64,000 nucleotides of DNA from Streptosporangiaceae bacterium (GTDB lineage: Bacteria; Actinomycetota; Actinomycetes; Streptosporangiales; Streptosporangiaceae): assembly GCA_019245115.1 (NCBI GenBank), contig JAFARZ010000427.1, forward strand, positions 1 through 64,000, written 5' to 3'. The notes beneath the pieces were generated by a model. That model worked only from the letters and a program-made list of their open reading frames with translations, ran no database searches and was not told the DNA's origin. Both the position numbers and the translations under genes were made by a program. Positions 18,729 through 25,756 of this stretch are shown here, piece after piece. How positions within the stretch are numbered: the stretch's first letter is position 1; each line of letters begins with the position of its first letter.

Positions 18729-18873
18729 GCAGCCCAGGCTATCCGCCCGCCCCGCTGGACTCGCGGCGGGCGCAGAGGTGATACCACAGCCGTTCTGCCA
18801 GGTGTTGTTGATCTTTTCCTGGGAACTATGGAAAGCAGTGTCCACAGCGGGCACTGGGCGTGATGGAGGTCGG

Positions 18874-19467
18874 ATGGCCGCGCCTGCACCACTGGGGACA
18901 GGGGCTCAGCCGGATCCCGGGAAATCCGCGGAGCCTGATACCGCCGCGCCACTCCAGGAACATACGGAACTTCAGGAACCCGCCTACGACGAGATCGCGG
19001 AACCTGAGAAGCACGTGAGCCCGATCGTCGTGATCGTGATGATCATCGCCATCCTGGCCGTCGCGACCGGCCTGCTCGCGGTCGTCACCCACGGTTTCCA
19101 CACGAAAACAAGGGTCATTTACCATGTTCCCGCCGTCTTCACACTACGGCCGGGCGATTGCTTCGATTCAGGCCCGAACGACGTCAGTATCACCCCCCGG
19201 TCATGCTCGACGCCGCACGATGCCGAAGTGTTCGCGACGTTCCACGCGACCGGGACGACCTGGCCCGGCGACGCGATCCTGCAGGCGCAGGCGTCATCCG
19301 GGTGCGGCGCCAGGGTCTCCGGGTACATGAGCCCGGTTCTGGCCGCGAACGCCCTGGCCCAGGAGTACGTCTACCCGGACTCGGTGGCCTGGAAGGCGGA
19401 TATCCGCACGATCGTCTGCGATGTCCGCTCCCTGTCCGGCCCCCTCACCGGCTCGGTCCGGAAGTAG
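18874..19467 (+). CDS. Septum-formation-family membrane protein
   Basis: 197 residues from ATG 18874, with GGAGG five bases upstream. An acidic, Pro-rich cytoplasmic N-terminus is followed by one membrane helix (about residues 50-72, PIVVIVMIIAILAVATGLLAV) and an extracellular domain with LRPGDCFDS, PRSCSTPHDAEVFATF, SSGCGARVSGYM and IVCDV. These four paired cysteines and the 'C..PHDAEV' block define the actinobacterial septum-formation domain (PF13845 type). Its precise role is unclear. A nested-hairpin repeat lies 145 bases after the stop and may terminate transcription. Confidence 0.85.
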   Translation: MAAPAPLGTGAQPDPGKSAEPDTAAPLQEHTELQEPAYDEIAEPEKHVSPIVVIVMIIAILAVATGLLAVVTHGFHTKTRVIYHVPAVFTLRPGDCFDSGPNDVSITPRSCSTPHDAEVFATFHATGTTWPGDAILQAQASSGCGARVSGYMSPVLAANALAQEYVYPDSVAWKADIRTIVCDVRSLSGPLTGSVRK

Positions 19468-19610
19468 GTCTCAACGGGGCTGGGGCCCGCAGCCCTCGCT
19501 CTGTGCACAAATCGGAGTTTGCGGCGCTGGTGTCGTGGCGAGTTGCCGATTTTGCCCGGATATGACCGTTATGTGACGGTGGCGGGGTTGGACGACGCGG
19601 TCCCCCAGTG

Positions 19611-19685
19611 GGGAAGAAAAGAGCTTCGGGGAAGATAGGGCGCCGGTTTCCGGCACCTTTTCCTCCAGAGGGCTCTTTCTTCCCA
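19611..19685. repeat. Nested double-hairpin repeat C, copy 1 (reverse orientation)
   Basis: Outer arms GGGAAGAAAAGAGC and GCTCTTTCTTCCC pair over 13 bp with one bulge; inside is a second hairpin GGGCGCCGG-TTT-CCGGCACC. Three further copies are at 39261, 55281 and 63877. This copy sits between a plus-strand stop (19467) and an opposing minus-strand stop (19942), as a bidirectional terminator would. Confidence 0.85.
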
Positions 19686-19749
19686 TTGAAGGATGGCCCA
19701 TGTGTCCCGCTATGTATCGATACGCGTAGTTCACTAGGCTGCTCGCACG

Positions 19750-19932
19750 TTATCCGGAACGCGCACCAGCGAGAAGCGCAAGGACCTGGGGTACATCAGC
19801 TCGCTGTGCGACTCGGCTGCGCTCGCCGCGGTCATCGACTCAACCTACCCGCTGGACCGGATCGCGGACGCGCACCGGCGCGTCGACGCGGGCCACAAGA
19901 AAGGCAACGTGGTCATCACGATGTCGTCTTGA
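19750..19932 (+). pseudogene. C-terminal remnant of a zinc/NADP quinone-oxidoreductase-type dehydrogenase
   Basis: In one frame ending at TGA 19930-19932 the DNA reads TSEKRKDLGYISSLCD, then AAVIDSTYPLDRIADAHR and VDAGHKKGNVVITM. This is the conserved C-terminus of medium-chain dehydrogenases/quinone oxidoreductases (VIDRTYPL..IADAHRYV..GHKKGKVVI). No start codon or N-terminal domain precedes it; upstream is repeat C. It is therefore a decayed fragment of about 55 codons. Confidence 0.8.
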
Positions 19933-19941
19933 TGGCGCGGG

Positions 19942-20709
19942 TCAGACGGTCGTGCCGATCCCGCCGTCGACAGGGATGACGGCGCCGGTGACGTAGGCGC
20001 CCGCTCGTGAGGCCAGGTAGATCGCGACGCCCGCCATGTCATCGGGACGTCCGATCCTTTTCAGCGGGGCCGAGCCGGCGATCTCGTCGCCGAACGACGC
20101 GAGTGTCGCGGCCATCATCTTCGACTCGAACGGGCCCGGGGCGACGGCGTTGACGGTGATCCGCCGCGGGCCGAGTTCACGGGCCAGCACCCGGGTCAGA
20201 TGATGCAGTCCGGCCTTACTGGCCGAGTAGGCGTAGGTCTGGAACGGCGGCACCCGCAGCCCGTCGATGCTGCCGATGTTGATGACCCGCGCCGGGTCGT
20301 CGGGTGTTCCCGCCGCCTCCAGCAGCGGCAGGAACGCCTGGGTCAGGAAGAACGGTGCCTTCAGGTTGAGATCCACCACCTTGTCCCAGCCGGCGGCCGG
20401 GTACTCCCCGATCGGCGCGCCCCAGGTCGCACCGGCGTTGTTGACCAGCACATTCAGGGACTGCTCGCGCTGGCGTACCTCTTCCGCCAGCCGCAGGCAT
20501 TCGTCCTCCCGGGAGAGATCCGCGGGAATGGCGGTGATGGTCCCGTGCCCGGCGAGATCCCGCTCGGCGGCGGCGCACGCGTCGGCCTTACGCGAGCTGA
20601 TATACACCCGGACGCCGGCCTGCAGCAGTCCGCGGGCGATCATGAGCCCGATCCCGCGGGTGCCGCCAGTCACGACGGCTGTCTTTCCCGATACGTCAAA
20701 CAGGTCCAT
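19942..20709 (-). CDS. Short-chain dehydrogenase/reductase
   Basis: 255 residues, classical SDR. Cofactor motif TGGTRGIG (14-21), LNVLVNNAGATWG (NNAG about 90), and catalytic Ser/Tyr/Lys with YAYSASKAG around residue 160; the C-terminus ends with the usual GAVIPVDGG. It resembles 3-oxoacyl-ACP reductase/RhlG-type enzymes, but substrate cannot be assigned from sequence. It faces the dehydrogenase remnant; no partner genes are adjacent. Confidence 0.93.
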   Translation of the reverse strand: MDLFDVSGKTAVVTGGTRGIGLMIARGLLQAGVRVYISSRKADACAAAERDLAGHGTITAIPADLSREDECLRLAEEVRQREQSLNVLVNNAGATWGAPIGEYPAAGWDKVVDLNLKAPFFLTQAFLPLLEAAGTPDDPARVINIGSIDGLRVPPFQTYAYSASKAGLHHLTRVLARELGPRRITVNAVAPGPFESKMMAATLASFGDEIAGSAPLKRIGRPDDMAGVAIYLASRAGAYVTGAVIPVDGGIGTTV

Positions 20710-20952
20710 GATCCCTCCGCGCGCTCAGCGGTGAGTCAACCCATCCGACAGGCGACACCTGATAGTCGGCCATATCTTTGTTCGTCTCCGCGGCAAGCCT
20801 ATGCAGTAACCGGGCTCACCGGCACTGGAGACGTCATCATTCTGAAAGACCCATTACCGAACCCGCAGGCACGCGTACCCGTTGTGATTGATAAGTGACG
20901 CGCCGGGCCAGGCGGCGGCTCTCAGCTGTAAGCATGCGAAGGAGACTCAGTC

Positions 20953-21519
20953 GTGAGCCCAGGACCGCGTATCAGCCAGGCACCGCGTATCAGCCAGGCA
21001 CCGCGTTTCAGTGAGGCACCGCATTTCAGTCCGGCACCGCGCTTCGGGCGGCTGCCCGGGAGATGGCTGGCAGCAGCGCTCATCACGGCAACATTGGCGC
21101 TGCTCGCGCCGGGAATCAGCTACGCCGCCACCAGCCAGTCCCACCAAGCGGCCACCGGCTGCATTGGCATCAACCCGGCGGCCTTCCCGGCGGTAGGTTT
21201 CATCAGCGACGCCACACGCACCCAAGGCGGCCACCTGTGGTGGCACCGCCAGAAGAACGGCGTCAGTATCTGCATTGGAACGGTCGTGGAGTCGGTTCAG
21301 TACAACGCCGCGGCCACCAAGACGTGGAAGGTGATCATCTACTCCTCCCGGCACCCGCACGGCCTGACCGTCGCGCGTGCGACGTTCACCCTCAACCGTG
21401 GCTTGTATTCATGGAAGTTCAGGGTCCGCCACGCCTATGTCGGATTGTCAGCGGTGTGCGTTACAGCTGACGACTCCTTCGGAGCAGCCTGCATTCGCTT
21501 CGGCGGTCCGCGGACCTGA
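20953..21519 (+). CDS. Secreted protein of unknown function
   Basis: 188 residues from GTG 20953, with GAAGGAG upstream. The first 35 residues are five tandem six-residue units (APRISQ/APRFSE/APHFSP type) encoded by 18-bp repeats, ahead of a signal peptide (RWLAAALITATLALLAPGISYAA). The mature part has four cysteines (TGCIGI, SICIGT, SAVCVTADD, AACIRFGG) and alternating hydrophobic strands, consistent with a small disulfide-bonded beta-sandwich. I do not recognise the family. The repeat ahead of the signal peptide is unusual; a later start would give a normal signal peptide, but no strong ribosome site is seen there. Confidence 0.7.
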   Translation: MSPGPRISQAPRISQAPRFSEAPHFSPAPRFGRLPGRWLAAALITATLALLAPGISYAATSQSHQAATGCIGINPAAFPAVGFISDATRTQGGHLWWHRQKNGVSICIGTVVESVQYNAAATKTWKVIIYSSRHPHGLTVARATFTLNRGLYSWKFRVRHAYVGLSAVCVTADDSFGAACIRFGGPRT

Positions 21520-21541
21520 TCGCGAGCTGCCGTCGATAACA

Positions 21542-21577
21542 GCCCGCCATATCCGGAGTGGGGCGGATATGGCGGGC
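21542..21577. terminator. Bidirectional hairpin terminator
   Basis: Perfect 14-bp arms GCCCGCCATATCCG (21542-21555) and its complement (21564-21577) around GAGTGGGG. Located between converging stops at 21519 (+) and 21622 (-). Confidence 0.85.
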
Positions 21578-21621
21578 CTGGCTTTGGCTGGCCCGGCGTG
21601 AGTCCGCTGTAGCAAGGGTCG

Positions 21622-22182
21622 TCACGGCGGCCCGCCGACCCCGGCGGCCCGCTCCTCCACTAGCCGCTCAAGGCCGTAGCGCTCGACCTGCTCGGGGTCG
21701 GACAGGCTGATCGTGCGCAGGCCCTCAGCCGCCAGCCGCTCGTTGATCTCGTCGAAGTGGTCCAGCACGAGGCGCTTTTCCGCCTCAGTGGTCTTGCCCT
21801 TGTGCGGCTTGCCGGCGTGCTGGATGGTCGTGTAGTCGGTGCGGTCGCGAGCCGAGCCGTTGGTTGCCGCCCGGGCGGCGCGCCTGGCCGGCGGCGCCGC
21901 GACCAGCAGCTCGCTCATCGGCCGCTCCGTGGACAGCTTGTCGAACTCATCGGCCTCGATGGCGACACGGCGCGGTTCATCGTCGCCAGGAAGGTAGAGG
22001 TCGACGATCGCTATCCGCAGCGCCTCGTGTTCGATTGCCTTGGCCTCGTCGGCAAGCGCCTCCAGTTCGACCGGTCCCTCGCCGAGCTCGGGATGGTCAT
22101 GGACAACGATGCGCGCGAACGCCTCGTCCTGCATGATCAGCTGGCCACTCAGGTCGCTGAACCGCACGGTCTTCTGACCCAT
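21622..22182 (-). CDS. Conserved actinobacterial hypothetical protein
   Basis: 186 residues, soluble, no membrane segment. Begins MGQKTVRFSDLSGQLIM and contains HPELGEGPVELEALADEAKAIE, a basic Ala-Arg linker (PPARRAARAATNGSARDR, about 99-117), and DYTTIQHAGKPHKGKTTEAEKRL then DEINERLAAEGLRTISLSDPE. The linker and the small flanking domains are reminiscent of nucleoid-associated or DNA-binding accessory proteins, but I cannot place it in a named family. Single gene with terminator downstream. Confidence 0.75.
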   Translation of the reverse strand: MGQKTVRFSDLSGQLIMQDEAFARIVVHDHPELGEGPVELEALADEAKAIEHEALRIAIVDLYLPGDDEPRRVAIEADEFDKLSTERPMSELLVAAPPARRAARAATNGSARDRTDYTTIQHAGKPHKGKTTEAEKRLVLDHFDEINERLAAEGLRTISLSDPEQVERYGLERLVEERAAGVGGPP

Positions 22183-22342
22183 GCTCGATCCTCCAGGGGT
22201 AGTCTCTGATCGCTCGGGTGTTGGAAGAAGCGCTCTGTGAGCGTGAACTCATGGAACACCTTGCCGGAACGATCTCCCCTTGTCAAACTTAGGTTCGATC
22301 GGCGTGTCGCGATCCGAAATTACCCACGACGCTGAATTGAGC

Positions 22343-23452
22343 TCAGTGCAGGCTCAGGCGAAGCGCGGTGGCCCGCTTCACCGCGGCGGCGAAGGCGGCC
22401 GCGCCGAGCGTGCCGTTTCCGAGTGCGGTGGCCAAGCCAGTTACCACGGCCTGACCTTGGCCGACGTCCCGGGCCGATGCCAGCAGCAGGTCCATGCCGG
22501 CCTGCGCCGCCAGCACCGCGCGATGCGCGTAGCTGCCGTACGGGCTGAGCGCACCCGCCTCCAGCGCGTCGGTGATGGTCACCCCCTTGAAACCGAGCCT
22601 GCCGCGCAGCTCTCGCTGAACCACGGCTGAAGACAACCCGGCCGGGCGTTTCGAGTCGAAGGCCGGATAGACCGCCCAGCTCGCCATGATGAGCTTCACC
22701 CCCGCGGTGATGGCGGGCGGGTACGGCCGTTCATCCACGCTGCGCAGCGCGGCGCGGGGAAGGCGGAGGGTCACCGGCCCGAGGTCGGTGTTCTGGCTGG
22801 TGGCCGCCGCGCCGAGCCCTGGAAAATGCTTGGCGGTCGCCGCCACGCCGGTACGCTGCTGCGCCGCGATGAACGCCTCGCCGCAATCGGCCACGATGCG
22901 CGGACTATTGCTGTAGGACCGCTGGAACTGCTCGATGAAGTTACCGGCCTGGCGGTAGACGTCGAGCACCGGTGCGAGGTTCACGTTCATGCCGGCCCCG
23001 GCGAGGTTCCGTCCCGCGCCGGTTCCCGCCAGCGCCGCCTGGGCGGCGGGATCGGCGGACCGGCCGATCTGCTTCTGGGACAGCACCGGCGCGCCGGGCA
23101 GGCGGCGTACCAGGCCGCCCTCCTGGTCGGTCATCAGCAGCAGCGGCGCCCGCACCGGGCTCCTGGCGTTCGCCGCTTTGAGGCGCCTGATCACCGAGGC
23201 GATCTGCGCCTCGCTGGATATGTTCTCGCCGAAGAAGATGACTCCCGCGGCCTCCCCCGCGCTAATCTGCCGCAGCAAGCTCGACGGCGGGGTCAGGCCC
23301 GGATAGGAGAAGATCACCCGCTGCCCGGCGAGCTGGCGCGGCGACAGCGGGGTGCGCCGAACCGGGTCCAGTCGCCGCAAACCAGAAGCGGCCAGGCCGA
23401 GTCCGGCTCCCCCGAGCAGCACCTCGCGCCGGCCGAACAGGCTCTCCCGCAT
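22343..23452 (-). CDS. Secreted GH3 beta-N-acetylhexosaminidase (NagZ-like)
   Basis: 369 residues from ATG 23452, preceded by GGGGAGGAAGGA; a start at 23515 adds basic sequence ahead of the signal. A twin-arginine-like leader (FGRREVLLGGAGLGLAASG) suggests export. GH3 landmarks: LLLMTDQEGGLVRRLPG, GMNVNLAPVLDV, the KHFPGLG block (about 230) with a following NTD in place of the DSH found in many NagZ enzymes, IMASWAVYPAFD, and the nucleophile in VTITDALEAGAL. Likely releases GlcNAc from peptidoglycan or chitin fragments, which fits the aminosugar loci at 30 and 50 kb. The variant acid/base loop occurs in other actinobacterial members. Confidence 0.9.
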   Translation of the reverse strand: MRESLFGRREVLLGGAGLGLAASGLRRLDPVRRTPLSPRQLAGQRVIFSYPGLTPPSSLLRQISAGEAAGVIFFGENISSEAQIASVIRRLKAANARSPVRAPLLLMTDQEGGLVRRLPGAPVLSQKQIGRSADPAAQAALAGTGAGRNLAGAGMNVNLAPVLDVYRQAGNFIEQFQRSYSNSPRIVADCGEAFIAAQQRTGVAATAKHFPGLGAAATSQNTDLGPVTLRLPRAALRSVDERPYPPAITAGVKLIMASWAVYPAFDSKRPAGLSSAVVQRELRGRLGFKGVTITDALEAGALSPYGSYAHRAVLAAQAGMDLLLASARDVGQGQAVVTGLATALGNGTLGAAAFAAAVKRATALRLSLH

Positions 23453-23623
23453 GGCACTCAGATCCTTCCTCCCCGTTTTCACCGGTCCAGCTTTCCGGCC
23501 GCCGCGCCTTCGCACAAGGTGAGGCTGTAGATTAACGCCAGATTTCGATGAACGACGTCCCTGCGACGGACCGTCAGGCTCACCGTCGCGCGGGGCTGGC
23601 CACTTGCCGCGTGTCTCGACCGG

Positions 23624-23821
23624 TTACTTGCTGGGCTGCGGCGCCGTGCAGTTGACCTTCGGGTTGGCACCCGCGTAGTTCAGCGGGCCGGCCAGAATCG
23701 TCACCGCGGTCGTGCTGGCCTTGGTGCAGCTGCTGATGGGTCCGTTGTAATAGCCGCGCTGTCCAGCAGCGATGGCGCCGATGATCAGCCACAGAATCAG
23801 GAGCGCCGATCCGATATGCAT
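23624..23821 (-). CDS. Small single-pass membrane protein
   Basis: 65 residues. Starts with a membrane helix (IGSALLILWLIIGAIAAGQRGYY) typical of small actinobacterial envelope proteins; the outer part has two cysteines (SSCTKAS and VNCTAP), which may form a disulfide. Function unknown. Separate gene, between GH3 and peptide deformylase on the same strand. Confidence 0.65.
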   Translation of the reverse strand: MHIGSALLILWLIIGAIAAGQRGYYNGPISSCTKASTTAVTILAGPLNYAGANPKVNCTAPQPSK

Positions 23822-23977
23822 TTGTGTACCTCCGCGAAATTATTTCTCAAAGCACACAGAGAAAATTAGCTGCAATTCCGACTGCAGCATACCCACCAAC
23901 CGCGACGGCGATGTCAGCGTGGCGCTCGCACAATGCCGTTTCCAGAAACCTGGAAGCTGATATTGCATACGAGGTGA

Positions 23978-24481
23978 CTACGTGGTGTCAGTGGGGACTG
24001 TCATCTGCTCACGAATCCTGCGCATGACCTCCGCGCGTTCCGCTCCAGCCAGCCGGTCTATGAACAGCTCGCCACGCAGGTGGTCGGTTTCGTGCTGCAG
24101 GCAGCGGGCCAGTTCGCCCTCGCCGCCGATGGTGACCGGGTTGCCTCGCAGGTCAGTGCCGCTGACCACGGCGTACGCCGCGCGATGCCGGACCGCGGCG
24201 ATGCGTGGGACGCTCAGGCACGCTTCGAGGCCTTCCTGCTCGCCGGTTTCCTCGGCTAGCACCGGGTTGATGACGTACCCGAGATTCCCGTCCACGTTGT
24301 AAGCGAAGACCGCGAGGCTGGTACCGATCTGATTCGCGGCAAGCCCTGCCCGGCCAGGCACTTGAACCGTGTCGAGCAGGTCATCCACCAGCCGGACCAG
24401 CGCGGCATCGAACCTCGTCACCGGATCGCACGCGGTGCGCAGCACCGGATCACCCAGACGCCGGATCGGCCGGACGGTCAT
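23978..24481 (-). CDS. def: Peptide deformylase
   Basis: 167 residues from ATG 24481. Removes the formyl group from the N-terminal Met of new proteins. All three motifs are present: GLAANQIG (46-53), EACLS (86-90, the metal-binding Cys; Ala replaces the common Gly) and HETDH (130-134). The start overlaps the upstream PadR gene by four bases (ATGA), so regulator and deformylase form one unit. Because a def gene under its own PadR repressor is unusual for housekeeping, this is probably a second, regulated copy, perhaps for resistance to a deformylase inhibitor. Confidence 0.95.
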   Translation of the reverse strand: MTVRPIRRLGDPVLRTACDPVTRFDAALVRLVDDLLDTVQVPGRAGLAANQIGTSLAVFAYNVDGNLGYVINPVLAEETGEQEGLEACLSVPRIAAVRHRAAYAVVSGTDLRGNPVTIGGEGELARCLQHETDHLRGELFIDRLAGAERAEVMRRIREQMTVPTDTT

Positions 24482-25032
24482 GACGCCGAACTGGCGGCGG
24501 TCAGCTTGCCGACCTGGTCCAGCACCACCTGATGCCAGGTCAGCTCCGCCTCGATCCGCAGCCGGGCGTGCTCGACGACCAAGTCGTCGGCCACCGTCTG
24601 ATCCGGCCAGGGTCGCTCGCCGTGATGTGCGTACTGGGCGGCCTGCGAGCCCAGGACGCGGATCCGGTCCTCGATGTACCCGCGCAGTACATCGCCATCC
24701 AGATCGCCGCTCATGACCAGGGCCAGGTCCACCGGATCCGGCCGGAGCCCGACCTCCTGGAGCGCCTCGGCCCGCAGCGCCCGCAGTTCCCGCTGGCCGT
24801 CCGCGGTGATCGCATAGACCGTCCGAGCAGGCAGGTTGCCGGACTGCTCGGTACGCACCGGCTCGATGAGCCCCTCGGCCGCCAGCCGGTGCAGCGCACC
24901 ATAAAGTGACCCGGGGCGCACATCCGACCACAGATCGGCGCGGTCCATCCGGGCGCCCCGGCGGATCTGATGGCCGTACATCGGCCCATGCCGGTCCAGC
25001 GCCCCGAGCACGAACAGTCTCGTAGGATTCAT
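24478..25032 (-). CDS. PadR-family transcriptional regulator
   Basis: 184 residues. The N-terminal winged helix begins LFVLGALDRHGPMYGHQIRRGA and includes the PGSLYGALHRLAAEGLIEP recognition helix and wing; the C-terminal helices (about 100-184) form the dimer domain. It precedes def with a four-base overlap. A perfect 11-bp inverted repeat overlapping its start codon (25031-25060) is the likely operator, so it probably represses itself and def until a ligand binds. Confidence 0.92.
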   Translation of the reverse strand: MNPTRLFVLGALDRHGPMYGHQIRRGARMDRADLWSDVRPGSLYGALHRLAAEGLIEPVRTEQSGNLPARTVYAITADGQRELRALRAEALQEVGLRPDPVDLALVMSGDLDGDVLRGYIEDRIRVLGSQAAQYAHHGERPWPDQTVADDLVVEHARLRIEAELTWHQVVLDQVGKLTAASSAS

Positions 25033-25060
25033 TTGAGTAGTAAACCACGACTACTCAAAT
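25031..25060. promoter_or_regulatory. PadR operator
   Basis: ATTTGAGTAGT (25031-25041) and ACTACTCAAAT (25050-25060) are perfect reverse complements with an 8-base spacer and overlap the padR start codon. Confidence 0.75.
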
Positions 25061-25300
25061 ACGACTAGTCCATGGTCGAACATCAACCCTTGCCAACGGG
25101 CCTCAACAGGAGGTCGTGCAAGCGGAGAATTGTCCCTTCGGGGAACGTGGGGAACCCATCCGCCTAGTGCCGCGTCTGTCTCGTTTGCCCCGTTGGTGTG
25201 CGGTGGGCCTGCTGGACCGCAGGGGCTGATACCGGCAGCACAGGCCTCGCGTGCGGCCAGCCCGCCGACGGCCGGCCTGGTGCCATCCCGCTGACTACGA

Positions 25301-25334
25301 TTTCCTGAGCCGAAAATATTTTCGGCTCAGGAAA
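25301..25334. repeat. Perfect 34-bp palindrome
   Basis: The half-site TTTCCTGAGCCGAAAAT is followed directly by its exact complement, with no spacer. It lies in a 413-base gene-free gap (25061-25473). No ORF here is convincing. It may be a dyad operator, a replication or recombination site, or a short hairpin. Confidence 0.85.
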
Positions 25335-25427
25335 CTGGCTTCAAAGAAACGGCACGTATCCGGCTGCCCCCGCACCGGATCTACGAGGCGGACGGGGGTA
25401 AACATAACCGGTCGCGGCACAGCAAAG

Positions 25428-25461
25428 TCTGGCCCCAGCGTCTCATGTCGCTGGGGCCAGA
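25428..25461 (-). terminator. Hairpin terminator after the RHS unit
   Basis: TCTGGCCCCAGCG (25428-25440) pairs perfectly with 25449-25461 around TCTCATGT. It lies 13 bases beyond the stop of the small membrane protein gene on the minus strand. Confidence 0.8.
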
Positions 25462-25473
25462 TGCCCTGTTCGC

Positions 25474-25740
25474 CTAGGTATGCCTCTCTCCGGCATTCTG
25501 CTGGCCGACCTTATTAGTTAGCTCAGGCCGTTTCTGAAGCCATCCATAGCCCCAGATAAAGTATCCGCCAAGGGCCAAGATCCCTGCGGCGATTACGAGG
25601 GTAAGAACTCCTAGGGCCAGGCCGCCTCGTATGGCATTCAGCAGCGACGCTACACCAAGCGCAGCCAGGCCGAGAGCGACCACGACACATCCAGTCGCCA
25701 GGTGTATCAGTGGCGTGAACTTGACATTCTGCCTGGGCAT
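25474..25740 (-). CDS. Small two-helix membrane protein, candidate RHS immunity protein
   Basis: 88 residues. Two membrane helices (LATGCVVVALGLAALGVASLL and LALGVLTLVIAAGILALGGYF) are joined by a short loop, with a basic C-terminal tail. It starts 16 bases downstream of the RHS stop on the same strand and ends just before a strong terminator, so it is in the RHS transcript. Membrane proteins in this position often protect against a membrane-active RHS C-terminus; this is inference from position only, and no family is recognised. Confidence 0.65.
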   Translation of the reverse strand: MPRQNVKFTPLIHLATGCVVVALGLAALGVASLLNAIRGGLALGVLTLVIAAGILALGGYFIWGYGWLQKRPELTNKVGQQNAGERHT

Positions 25741-25756
25741 GGCTGCTTCCCTGTCA

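Noticed and set aside
19608-19979. 123-codon ORF over repeat C and the dehydrogenase remnant
   Set aside because: It is in a different frame from the conserved dehydrogenase C-terminus and begins in a hairpin repeat.
25251-25517. 88-codon plus-strand ORF over the 34-bp palindrome
   Set aside because: It reads through a palindrome and a terminator hairpin and overlaps the opposing small membrane gene.
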